Origin: Paraburkholderia sp. BL25I1N1
GTDB taxonomy: Bacteria; Pseudomonadota; Gammaproteobacteria; Burkholderiales; Burkholderiaceae
DNA: 64,000 nucleotides
Assembly: GCF_003002025.1 (NCBI RefSeq)
Contig: NZ_PVZB01000002.1
Location: 62,001-126,000 of the forward strand
Direction of reading: 5' to 3'
Shown: in pieces, positions 1 through 7,859 of the stretch
Position numbering within the stretch: position 1 is the first letter of the stretch
How the letters are laid out: each line of letters opens with the position of its first letter
The notes under the pieces: model-generated
The model's input: only the letters and a program-made list of their open reading frames with translations
What the model was told of the DNA's origin: nothing
Database searches by the model: none
Program-made: the position numbers and the translations under genes

Positions 1-842
1 GCGTTGCACGACCACGTCACCCCTAACTTGCCAAGACCACGAGCGATCTCTTCGGCTCTCGGTCTGAGATCCGTAAAGGTATCGTCGTCGAACATGATCT
101 CCCTGATTTCGGGCATGTTGTCCCTGATCCATTTCACTTCTGCGAGGACGTTCTCAACCGAACGCGTGCGGTAGCGATGCCCCCCGACCGTATGCGGCCA
201 GAGGCAAAAGGTACACCTGGATTTGCAGCCTCGCCCTGTGTAGAGCGACAGATACGGATGCTTGAGATAGCCACTGAAGTAGTTCTCGGGCGTCAGGTCG
301 CGCTTGTAGATCGGCGAGACGAACGGTAACTGGTCCATGTCTTCGAGAATCGGCCGGGCCTCGTTATGCGTGATCCCGCCGTCGGCCAGGCGATAGCTGA
401 GACCGAGAATCGATGCGAACGGGAGGCCCTGTGCGATCTCGCGACAAGTGAAGTCGAATTCTTCACGGCACACGAAGTCGAGTGCGTCGCTCGCGGCTAA
501 TGAGCCCTGAGGATCGACGGCGACTTTTGCCCCGATCATCCCGATGAGGATTGAGGGCTTGCGCTGCTTTAAGTGCTCTGCGAATTGAACATCAGTCTGG
601 AACGATGGGGAGCTTGTGTGAATGATGACCAGTTCGTATTGCTGAGCAATATCGAGTGTCGTTTCCAGCGACAGGCCGTCCGCGGGAGCATCCACGACGC
701 GGCTATCCTCAATCAGCGCAGCGGGCTGGACTAGCCACGTTGGGTACCAGAATGATCGAATCTCGCGCTTCGTCTGGAAGCGTGAGCCCGCTCCGCCATC
801 GAAGCCTTCATATGAAGGTGCCTGCAGAAACAGCGTTTTCAT
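1..842 (-). CDS. hpnJ: Hopanoid biosynthesis radical SAM protein HpnJ (3' part outside the window)
   Basis: I translated this by hand from the ATG at 842; the frame stays open to base 1, so only the first 280 residues are visible. It starts MKTLFLQAPSYEGFD. An N-terminal B12-binding-like domain covers roughly residues 1-170. A radical SAM cluster motif, GRGCKSRCTFCLWP, follows near residue 205, with three cysteines in CxxxCxxC spacing for the 4Fe-4S cluster. The text after it (TVGGHRYR, then FDDDTFTD) is typical of HpnJ. In Burkholderia HpnJ is known to act after HpnI and HpnK, converting the glucosamine head group of bacteriohopanetetrol to the cyclitol ether. A GAGG lies six bases before the ATG. 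The neighbour hpnI supports the call. Confidence 0.93.
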   Translation of the reverse strand, partial: MKTLFLQAPSYEGFDGGAGSRFQTKREIRSFWYPTWLVQPAALIEDSRVVDAPADGLSLETTLDIAQQYELVIIHTSSPSFQTDVQFAEHLKQRKPSILIGMIGAKVAVDPQGSLAASDALDFVCREEFDFTCREIAQGLPFASILGLSYRLADGGITHNEARPILEDMDQLPFVSPIYKRDLTPENYFSGYLKHPYLSLYTGRGCKSRCTFCLWPHTVGGHRYRTRSVENVLAEVKWIRDNMPEIREIMFDDDTFTDLRPRAEEIARGLGKLGVTWSCN

Positions 843-1463
843 GAATGCCCTCGAAGAGAATAGTCTGCGTGGCCGGGATCAGTCACCCGCACGGACTCGC
901 CAGGCCTCGGCGATGTTCGCCAAGTGTTTCGAAGCCTTCAAAAAGATGACAATGACTGGAGTTGCTTTGGACGTTGTCGTCTCCTGTGGGCCCCAAGGGA
1001 ACTGGCGTGCAGCGATTCGCCGCACCATCATATTCTCAGAGCCGCACGACAGTCGACGCGAAGTAGTGAGGCAGCGGCTAAAGCTGGGGAGCAGGAGGCG
1101 GATCAAGAATACTACGACTTGGGATGTCGGCATGGCAAAAAATTTACCTGTTAACCTGCCGGCCGGCGCAGCGTGATTACGTTGGAATTGGAAAGGTCGT
1201 ATCAACTCGGTGTCGATGCCCAGCTTAGCGAAACACACACTTAAAAGACAACGCTGTGGCAATCCTAACCGCTTTTGACGGCATCGGCGATTCATCCTGT
1301 ACTAGACTATCTCTGGGCCGCCCGAGACTCACCCCAGACATCAGAGGGTCCGGCGCCGCGCAGCACCGGGCCGTCGTCGAATCCCCTACGGAACGGCCAG
1401 CGGCAATAGCGACACGGATTCGCGCAATCACAGCGCTTGCTGCTGCAAAGCCGGAGACGAACC
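843..1463. other. Intergenic stretch with no supported gene
   Basis: About 620 bases between hpnJ (leftward) and a small rightward gene. Open frames exist on both strands (for example 841-1176 plus and 879-1295 minus), but none has a convincing ribosome site, protein-like composition or recognisable domain. The promoter of hpnJ must lie at its left end. It could hold a decayed gene, but I cannot name one. Confidence 0.5.
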
Positions 1464-1805
1464 ATGATGCAAGATCGAGTCAATACCGACGGTGTTCCTC
1501 TTGGTAATGGCAAGCACATCAGCCCGACCGAATTTTTGCTGATGGCAGGCTTTCTTACCTATCGCGCTCCGCTGGCGCCGATTGCTGCCCGAGTTGCGGC
1601 CCGACGCGTTCTCGATGCCGTACTCGGGGCAGCGGCAGCTCACGGATTCGCAGATTCGGACGCGCTCGAGACGATGATGGCGCGCGCCGAAAAGTCAGCG
1701 TACATGCGGATGCTTGCGGAGCAGGCCGCCGCCGCCGTCGGGGATACGGTCGCTTACCTGCACGTGCTTCGATGCGCCGGCGTAACGCTGGAGGTGGACC
1801 CGTAG
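1464..1805 (+). CDS. Hypothetical protein, 113 residues
   Basis: The open frame reaches back to 1437, but the ATG at 1464 is chosen because GGAG at 1453-1456 lies seven bases before it (a second ATG follows directly). The protein is alanine-rich and probably helical. It begins with a short polar segment, then ISPTEFLLMAGF and an Ala/Arg helix; no signal peptide, membrane span or cysteine cluster is visible. I do not recognise a family. It sits on the opposite strand between hpnJ and hpnI, interrupting the usual hopanoid order. Codon use is high-GC like its neighbours, so it is probably a real gene. Confidence 0.55.
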   Translation: MMQDRVNTDGVPLGNGKHISPTEFLLMAGFLTYRAPLAPIAARVAARRVLDAVLGAAAAHGFADSDALETMMARAEKSAYMRMLAEQAAAAVGDTVAYLHVLRCAGVTLEVDP

Positions 1806-1983
1806 ACGCGCTCTTCGACGAACGTCCGCGCGTCGGCTCGATAAGCCATCCCATCCATAGCAAACAGTTTGTCAGTACGGGCTATTTGCGCATCAGCACC
1901 CGCCGCAGCAGCGATGCCGGCACTTCGAAGCAACCCGCCCCCCCGCATAGCCCGACTTATGCGCGCGAATCGCTTTTGCTTCA

Positions 1984-3156
1984 TCAATCGATTACCCGTT
2001 CGTCCTGAACGGACGACAACAGGCCATCACTGTCCACTTCGAAACGGAAGCCGCGCCATGTCACACGCGACGACCAGAAACTCGCGACGAATATCGCAAA
2101 GGAAACGATATCCCACAGCGGCGACAGCCATAGATCACGATGTGCATGACGCAGAACGCGGTCCGACACCAGCTCAAGCGCGAGCCTGGCGCCCATTGTC
2201 GCGAGGACGAGTTGCCACGACCACGCGGCGGCGCCGGACAACATCACGGCAAACAGTGCGAACGCGAGCGGGTGAACGAGCACCGACCCGAGATACCCGA
2301 GTGGATCGACACGGCGGATCGTGCGGCTCCAACGTAGTTCGTGCGCGATCAGCTGGCGCGCACTGCTTTCAACGCAGGCATGCGCGACCGTGAAGGGCGG
2401 GATCGACACCTTTTCGCCAGCGAGCCGCACCGCCTCACCGATCGCATGATCCTCGGCCAGATGCCTGGCGAATTGCTCAAAACCGCCGATCTTGTCGAGC
2501 GTCGTGCGTCGCATCGCGATGGTCTGCCCAAAACATGGCCGCGCGAGGCCCAGTTCGAGGGCGATTACCACGCCCGGAAGGAACTGGTAGTTGGTGGCTT
2601 TCGCCGAAAGGCGCGGCCAGAAACCCGCTTCGGGTTTGCCGCAATAAATGCACGTGACGAGTCCGACGCCCGGCTTCTGCAACTCGCCGATGACCTTGCC
2701 CAGGTAGTCGGGTGCGACGCTCACATCGCTGTCAGCAAACACCAGTACGTCGTATCGCGCTTGCGGCATCATGTTCAGGATGTTGCTGATCTTGCGGTTC
2801 GGCCCATACAGCCGCGCATCGGCGACCACGGTGATGTGTGCTTCGGGATGCAGGCGCCGCAGGGCATCGACCGTGAGTAGCGCTGGATCCGCCGGGTCGT
2901 TCACGCCGAACAGAAACTGCACCGGGCCGGGATAGTCCTGGTGGCAAAAGCTCGAAAGATTGGTGAGCAATCCCCGTTCGTCGCCGTACAGCGGTTTGAC
3001 GATGGTGACTGGCGGATAGCTGCTCGGCACGCACGCCGAGCGCCGGAAAAAACGTCTGATTAGCAGGGCCGCGACGATCGTATAGGCGATTCCGAATACC
3101 GCCCCCGCGCCGCACGCCACCGCCATGGCCACGATCAACAGACGCACGGCGCTCAC
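1984..3156 (-). CDS. hpnI: Hopanoid glycosyltransferase HpnI
   Basis: A family 2 glycosyltransferase of the ceramide-glucosyltransferase-like HpnI type, known to add N-acetylglucosamine to bacteriohopanetetrol. An N-terminal membrane span (about residues 5-35) precedes the GT domain: TIVKPLYGDE, the DxD-like FADSDV near residue 139, then EDHAIGE and the acceptor-site motif HELRW. Further membrane spans lie near the C terminus. The frame is open to an upstream start at 3252, but I prefer the GTG at 3156. It overlaps the stop of the upstream small ORF (GTGA), giving 390 residues, close to the family length, whereas the extra 32 residues look non-native. hpnJ lies downstream on the same strand but is separated by an opposed gene. 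Confidence 0.9.
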   Translation of the reverse strand: MSAVRLLIVAMAVACGAGAVFGIAYTIVAALLIRRFFRRSACVPSSYPPVTIVKPLYGDERGLLTNLSSFCHQDYPGPVQFLFGVNDPADPALLTVDALRRLHPEAHITVVADARLYGPNRKISNILNMMPQARYDVLVFADSDVSVAPDYLGKVIGELQKPGVGLVTCIYCGKPEAGFWPRLSAKATNYQFLPGVVIALELGLARPCFGQTIAMRRTTLDKIGGFEQFARHLAEDHAIGEAVRLAGEKVSIPPFTVAHACVESSARQLIAHELRWSRTIRRVDPLGYLGSVLVHPLAFALFAVMLSGAAAWSWQLVLATMGARLALELVSDRVLRHAHRDLWLSPLWDIVSFAIFVASFWSSRVTWRGFRFEVDSDGLLSSVQDERVID

Positions 3157-3401
3157 GCTGCGTGACCAGGCAGGAAATGGAAGAACCTGACGCCCTCGCG
3201 AAGGCACCGCCTCGTTGCAAAACGTCGTGCCCGGACACGGCGCGGCGCGCAAAGCACCTGCGCATCGGCGGCGACTGACGCAGGCTGGGCATCAAACTCC
3301 ACTGCACATGGATCTTCGGTCCTCTCGATGAAAGCAAACGCAGGATCGAAATATTTATCGAAAACGTCGTACAACGGGACCTGCAAGAATGAAGTTTTCA
3401 T
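3153..3401 (-). CDS. Small ORF with HpnJ-like N terminus, coupled to hpnI
   Basis: An 82-residue frame whose ATG at 3401 is preceded by GGGAGG four bases away. Its stop (TGA, 3155-3153) overlaps the GTG start of hpnI, suggesting translational coupling. Its first 22 residues (MKTSFLQVPLYDVFD...) match the start of HpnJ (MKTLFLQAPSYEGFD...) at about half the positions. The second half is arginine-rich and does not resemble HpnJ or any domain I know. It may be the remnant of an hpnJ-type gene joined to other sequence, a short leader ORF for hpnI, or chance. An upstream in-frame start at 3449 lacks a good ribosome site. Confidence 0.4.
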   Translation of the reverse strand: MKTSFLQVPLYDVFDKYFDPAFAFIERTEDPCAVEFDAQPASVAADAQVLCAPRRVRARRFATRRCLREGVRFFHFLPGHAA

Positions 3402-3521
3402 GAAGCCTCCCGTAAGCACCGCTAGTGCGCTTACAGTTTTTTTGACCAATGAAATGCTTGCAAGTAAAAACTCGCTCTGAACGAACTGCGCCGTGTAGAT
3501 GGAGGTAAAACTAGAGCCTGC

Positions 3522-3701
3522 CTAGGGAGCGGTGGCTTCGCCGGAGCCCTCCGGGCTTAACTGCGGGACCGTGGTGCCGCCTTCGCTTGCACCGGGAGCG
3601 GCGGCTGGCACAATCACCGCCGGCGGGGTCGGCGCTAGCGCAGCGTCGACAAGGAATCCGGTCGACGTTAGGAAAATCACGGCTGACAACACAAAGCCCA
3701 T
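3522..3701 (-). CDS. Small exported protein, 59 residues
   Basis: A short frame read directly from the sequence: ATG at 3701, TAG at 3524-3522. GGGAGG lies eight bases before the ATG. The start is a hydrophobic segment (MGFVLSAVIFLTSTGFLVDA) ending near an A-x-A, like a signal peptide. A proline/alanine-rich tail of about 35 residues without cysteines follows. No family recognised. It lies between the hpnI unit and the carbonic anhydrase gene and appears monocistronic. Strong ribosome site plus signal-like start make it more likely than not a gene. Confidence 0.5.
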   Translation of the reverse strand: MGFVLSAVIFLTSTGFLVDAALAPTPPAVIVPAAAPGASEGGTTVPQLSPEGSGEATAP

Positions 3702-3913
3702 TGAGCGTGCCTCCCGGTGCTTGTGACCCGTGCCGACGACCGGGCCATTCGCTTTCTGGCTTTTACATCCTAGACCAAAATGAGCTAATACGATGCATCA
3801 TTTCAAACTGGGTATCAGCAACGCGTGAACGACGGTTAACGACCTGGCAACGTAAGCAATACTTTGCATATCGATTCGACTTCACTCCGCGAACCGTACT
3901 GCGACAAAACCAT

Positions 3914-4591
3914 TCACCGTGCCCGTGCGGCAAGGCGCTCAATGATCCGGTCAGCCATCGCGCGGTCGATGACTTCGAATGAGCGGCTCATGCGCAGGTA
4001 GGCATACATGTCGCCAGTCGCGATGTCGAACCACCAGCCGCTCAGCACCAGCGCCCCGGCAGTGACCTGCTGGCGCACAATCGGGTAAGTCATGAGATGC
4101 TCGAGTTGCACAAGTACGTTGAGTTGCGACAATTGATCGTGCGGTTTCAGCCTGTCATCGAGTGGACCTTCGTGTTCGAGGCGAAACGCCGCGGTGTTGG
4201 CGTGGCACAGCCACTTATCGAGGTTGGGCGTTTTCAGCTTGGCATTGCGTGTAGACACGGCTTTCATCGCGCCGCACCCGGAATGCCCGCATACAACAAT
4301 ATTCGCGACTTTCAACACCAGCACTGCGTACTCGATCGCGCTCGCCTCGGAGAGGTCCCCGGTAGACACTCCCTCTGCGGTCGCCGGCGGTACCAGGTTG
4401 CCGACGTTGCGCATCGTGAACAGATCGCCCGGATGGGTCGAGGCAAGCAGATCGGGTACAACCCGGCTGTCCGAGCACGTGATGAAGAGCGCGTCAGGCG
4501 CTTGCGAAAGCGCGAGCTTGCTGAACTGCTTCGCGTATTGCGGCAGCATTTTCTCGCGGAATTCGACGATACCCAATATGAGTTTGCGCAT
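3914..4591 (-). CDS. Beta-class carbonic anhydrase
   Basis: Interconverts CO2 and bicarbonate. The zinc site is complete: CSDSR (Cys39, Asp41, Arg43) and CGHSGCGAMK (His103, Cys106), numbering from the ATG at 4591. The frame opens at 4606, but the ATG at 4591 has GGAGG six bases upstream, so it is preferred. The 225-residue length is normal for the bacterial beta class. It follows the DUF2254 gene by 17 bases on the same strand and is probably cotranscribed from a promoter near 6086 carrying a degenerate copy of the island dyad. Bicarbonate supply may support carboxylation or pH homeostasis in non-growing cells (inference). Confidence 0.95.
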   Translation of the reverse strand: MRKLILGIVEFREKMLPQYAKQFSKLALSQAPDALFITCSDSRVVPDLLASTHPGDLFTMRNVGNLVPPATAEGVSTGDLSEASAIEYAVLVLKVANIVVCGHSGCGAMKAVSTRNAKLKTPNLDKWLCHANTAAFRLEHEGPLDDRLKPHDQLSQLNVLVQLEHLMTYPIVRQQVTAGALVLSGWWFDIATGDMYAYLRMSRSFEVIDRAMADRIIERLAARAR

Positions 4592-4608
4592 GGCTTGCCT
4601 CCGCAAGG

Positions 4609-5997
4609 CTAGTTGTTCGCCGGCGAGGCTGCCGAACCTCCAAGCCCTTGCGAGTCAGGGATACGTGCCAACGCCAGGTCCTCCGGAAACGGATGCTTCA
4701 ACGCGATCGCGCGATCGAGCAGCATCAACTCGACGAGCAACGCGGCATGACGATGCTCCGGCAGCCTCTGGATGAGGTTCTCTATCGCCGCGCGCAGACG
4801 CCGCGCGATTTGAATGCTGCCCGCGCCGCACTGTCGTATCTCGCGGAAACTAATGTGCACGAAGTCTTCCCATTTGGGCGTCCACAAGATCACACGCACC
4901 CGTCCCGACCCATCCACCATCTCTTCGATGTGCAAAGACCGTTTGCCCACCACCCGCAATAGCCGGTGCAACTGATCGATCGCAAGCACCGCTGTGGTGG
5001 GATCGTTGATCGCTGCCGAAAGCGCTTTCAGCGCAATATCCACCAGGATGCGAAACGCGAACATAGGGTCCTGCTCCATCGTGCGTTCCGTTCCGAAAGC
5101 AACGAGCGCGCGCAGCCTGCTGTCGTCGATTGCGCCAGAGTTCCCGTACAAATGGAACAAGGGTTCGCCCATCGCGACGAAATCACCGACTTGCGGCACG
5201 AATTCGATGACTGCATCGGCACGCCGTGCCTTGGTCACCAGCATTTTCAGATTCAAGGCCAGAACGATGCCGGACTTGCCTTGGTGACGAACAATGTGGT
5301 CCGGCACGTCTCGCTCTTTGTCACGTTTCGCGGGAGTCGCTCCGTCCGCAGTCAGGGCTGGATAAACGCTCTCGATGACGGCGATCCCTTGCTCTCCGAC
5401 GCGCGCCACAAGACTCACGGGACGCAGAAATTTCGCGGCGTAATCAATCAGGAAAAGGAAAGCGACGACCGAAGCGAACCCAAATAGCGCCGCAATGAAC
5501 AACTGAAGCTGGTGTACCTCATTTTCCCCCATCCACGCCAGCGTTCTATTTGCAAACAGCAGTGTGAAAACGAATAATCCCGAGATGCCGCGAATGATGT
5601 TATCGCGCAGCAGTGTCGTCGCGATGATCCGCGGGGTGTACTGACCGCCAGCGACCTGGATCGCGACGAGCAGCGAACCGAACGTAAACACCAGAAACGC
5701 CATGTCTGCGGAAACGATGTCACCGAGCAACGACCGCGCGCCAGTCATGGACAGCCCAAGAAAGCCGGTCTTAGGATCAAGGCTCCCCTGTCTGATCATC
5801 CACCTGCCCACCATTTCGGCCGCAGGCTTCACCACGGCATAGATCGCGACGGCGAAGAGCGGCACGGTCCACAGCGAAGATCTCAGATAGCTCTTCAAAC
5901 TGTACCAGCGATTCCAGCCCATGCCTGCTATCTCCCTACGATTCATATTGCAGCGGACACCCGTCGGTGTCCAGTCCAGCGCTGCGGGAACGTCCAT
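4609..5997 (-). CDS. DUF2254 predicted membrane protein
   Basis: A 462-residue protein of the DUF2254 family, with four hydrophobic spans in the first 190 residues and a soluble C-terminal half. The family hallmark AINDPTTAV occurs near residue 335. Function is unknown; members are inner-membrane proteins. The ATG at 5997 has AAGGAGG only two bases upstream, an unusually tight spacing. The in-frame ATG at 5922 (MGWNRW), with GGGAG nine bases before it, is an alternative start that drops a non-conserved N terminus. It forms an operon with the carbonic anhydrase gene 17 bases downstream. Confidence 0.88.
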   Translation of the reverse strand: MDVPAALDWTPTGVRCNMNRREIAGMGWNRWYSLKSYLRSSLWTVPLFAVAIYAVVKPAAEMVGRWMIRQGSLDPKTGFLGLSMTGARSLLGDIVSADMAFLVFTFGSLLVAIQVAGGQYTPRIIATTLLRDNIIRGISGLFVFTLLFANRTLAWMGENEVHQLQLFIAALFGFASVVAFLFLIDYAAKFLRPVSLVARVGEQGIAVIESVYPALTADGATPAKRDKERDVPDHIVRHQGKSGIVLALNLKMLVTKARRADAVIEFVPQVGDFVAMGEPLFHLYGNSGAIDDSRLRALVAFGTERTMEQDPMFAFRILVDIALKALSAAINDPTTAVLAIDQLHRLLRVVGKRSLHIEEMVDGSGRVRVILWTPKWEDFVHISFREIRQCGAGSIQIARRLRAAIENLIQRLPEHRHAALLVELMLLDRAIALKHPFPEDLALARIPDSQGLGGSAASPANN

Positions 5998-6085
5998 GAC
6001 CTCCTTCTCTAGCCGCGGTGCGCGACCGGCGGACAGACGGACCTCCCTGACACAATATGTTCCCTGAACTTCAGGCCGGTCAATG

Positions 6086-6097
6086 AGACCTTAGGCC
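6086..6097 (-). promoter_or_regulatory. Degenerate copy of the island dyad upstream of DUF2254
   Basis: Read towards the DUF2254 gene it is GGCCTAAGGTCTCATTG, matching GGACCAAGGTCGTATTG at 13 of 17 positions. It lies 88 bases before the ATG at 5997. An AT-rich CATATT begins about 27 nt past the dyad. It is the weakest of the ten copies. Confidence 0.45.
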
Positions 6098-6318
6098 CAC
6101 AGGATAGGGACGTCGAGCTCAGCTACAGTAATCGGCGCTGAAATCTATCGGCTCGTTCAGCGATACAATTGGGCGGGCTTCGATGTAGCCTGCTCCTGGT
6201 GCTGCGAACGGTTGAGCGGTCGTAGCGCGCCAGGTCGGTTGTCTCGAACTATTGTGCTGGCACGGAATGGCGGTCTCGTGGAAGACAAGCAGAACGATCT
6301 AACTGACAGGAGCGTGTC

Positions 6319-7368
6319 ATGCTCGTTCGGTACGCTGTGTGGCAGGTTGCAATTGTGCGGGCGATGGCGAGGTCGCTTGAAATGCCCGCGCTCCCGACGC
6401 GTCGGCCCCGCCGCGCAGCATGGGTGTGCGGCGCTCTGACCTTCGCCCTGCTGCCGTGCCCGTCGAATGCGCAGACCGCGCCGAGCCAACCGACGGGCAG
6501 TGCCGTGGTCGGTGGCAATGTGAAGCAACATGCTAACGCTGTGCTCTCCATCATGACCTACACAACAGTGCCCGACGTTACGACCAGTAACCTGTCGGTC
6601 AATAACGGCACTACGGGCAATCCCGGCTTCGGTCAGACGCAGTTCGGGGGCGGCTTCACTATCAGCAAGTCGTTCCCGTTGTACATGGAGGGCACGCTCG
6701 CGTATAGCCGTTACGATCCGACCTTTGTGGCTACAGAGGGCGCAGAGCAGCGTCCGGTGCCGACACGGTGGAACACTTTCAGTGGTACGGTGGGCCTCGG
6801 CTGGGATTTCCGGATCACAAATGAACTGGTGTTCCGTCCGATCCTGAACGGTACGATCGGACGTGTTTCAAGCGATCTGAAGGTGGGGCAGTCGATCTTC
6901 AATCACGTCACTGATCGCAATCTACAGTTTCTCGAGAATGGCTCGCTGGACGCGTACGGTTACGGTGGCTCACTCATGCTCGACTACGAGCATTACCGCG
7001 AAAACTACGAAATCGATGCCGAACTGCGTGCCACCGACATCTACCTGCGCAGCTTCGGCGGTTCATCGGAGGCAGTTCAGGGATCGGCCATGGCGCAGCA
7101 ACTGAGCCTGTGGACACGCTGGCGGGCCCCTACCGGCTGGCACGCGCTGGACCGGCCGATCCGCTATGTGCTGGAAGCCGCGTACTCGCACTATTACGGC
7201 GACAGTGCCGGCGTGCTGGGGTTCAACGACCTCACGTCGTTGGGAGTCGGGCTTGAACTCGACAGCAGCAGGTATCCCGTCATCATCACGCGCACGCGCG
7301 CGATGGTGCGGTACGTGTTCGGACACAACGTGCATGGCGTTTCATTCGGGTTTGCAATGAGTTTCTAG
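6319..7368 (+). CDS. Outer-membrane beta-barrel protein, solitary autotransporter-barrel type
   Basis: A 349-residue secreted protein. The N terminus is long and basic, followed by a hydrophobic segment and a probable signal peptidase site at SNA-QT near residue 51. The rest is rich in alternating aromatic/polar strands and ends in Phe (FGFAMSF), the usual C-terminal signature of Gram-negative barrels. It resembles the solitary outer membrane autotransporter beta-barrel family; I see no passenger domain. The ATG at 6319 has AGGAG six bases upstream. An in-frame ATG at 6364 is an alternative that gives a more usual signal peptide. It is transcribed away from DUF2254, sharing a roughly 320-base divergent region. 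Confidence 0.7.
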   Translation: MLVRYAVWQVAIVRAMARSLEMPALPTRRPRRAAWVCGALTFALLPCPSNAQTAPSQPTGSAVVGGNVKQHANAVLSIMTYTTVPDVTTSNLSVNNGTTGNPGFGQTQFGGGFTISKSFPLYMEGTLAYSRYDPTFVATEGAEQRPVPTRWNTFSGTVGLGWDFRITNELVFRPILNGTIGRVSSDLKVGQSIFNHVTDRNLQFLENGSLDAYGYGGSLMLDYEHYRENYEIDAELRATDIYLRSFGGSSEAVQGSAMAQQLSLWTRWRAPTGWHALDRPIRYVLEAAYSHYYGDSAGVLGFNDLTSLGVGLELDSSRYPVIITRTRAMVRYVFGHNVHGVSFGFAMSF

Positions 7369-7468
7369 CTCTTTTGGACCGTCGCCCTCAAATCCCGGTT
7401 TGCCAGCAGCACGTTGCGAGCGGCTGGCCGACTCCGCAGAGCGTGCAGGCTGTCCAACCCGCCTCATT

Positions 7469-7480
7469 GGACCAAAGTCC
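7469..7480 (+). promoter_or_regulatory. Island dyad GGACCAAAGTCC
   Basis: A perfect GGAC-N4-GTCC copy followed by TATATAA. A -10-like TATAGG starts 24 nt past the GTC arm. It lies 68 bases before the start of the small exported gene at 7549, in the gene's direction. Confidence 0.8.
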
Positions 7481-7548
7481 TATATAACATCTCGCTCAAT
7501 CTGTATAGGCTGAAGTCCGCTGCCTGGCAGACCAACGCGGAGATATTC

Positions 7549-7821
7549 ATGAAAAGCACCATTGCGGCCGTCATTACGGCTTCCGCTGCACTGTTGTCCC
7601 TTCCTGGCGCCTGGGCGCAACAAAGTTCCGGCGCGAGTTCATCGTCAACCTCTGAACATCCTGATGAGATCGTCAGGATGCACCAGCAGGTTGCCGCAGC
7701 GAATCGCGAATACAACCGTGAGGTCGCGGCTGCCAAAAAAGTCTACGACCACAAGAAAGCGGAAGCGAAAAAGAAGCGTGACACTGCGGTTGAAGCCGCC
7801 CAACACGGCACGAGCCAGTAA
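7549..7821 (+). CDS. Small exported Lys/Ala-rich protein
   Basis: A 90-residue protein with a clear signal peptide (MKSTIAAVITASAALL, probable cleavage at AWA-QQ near residue 23). The mature part is a Ser-rich linker and a charged Lys/Ala/Glu region likely to form one long helix or coiled coil. The open frame extends to 7414, but the ATG at 7549 is preceded by GGAG and begins the signal sequence, so the upstream part is not counted. No family recognised. The perfect dyad copy 68 bases upstream suggests strong co-regulation with the rest of the island. It converges on mscS. Confidence 0.75.
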   Translation: MKSTIAAVITASAALLSLPGAWAQQSSGASSSSTSEHPDEIVRMHQQVAAANREYNREVAAAKKVYDHKKAEAKKKRDTAVEAAQHGTSQ

Positions 7822-7859
7822 AAGTATTCTGATTTTTTCAATGGCTCACGTACCGCATC

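Noticed and set aside
3766-3778. AGACCAAAATGAG as a further dyad copy
   Set aside because: Only the left half matches, and no gene lies downstream in the required direction.
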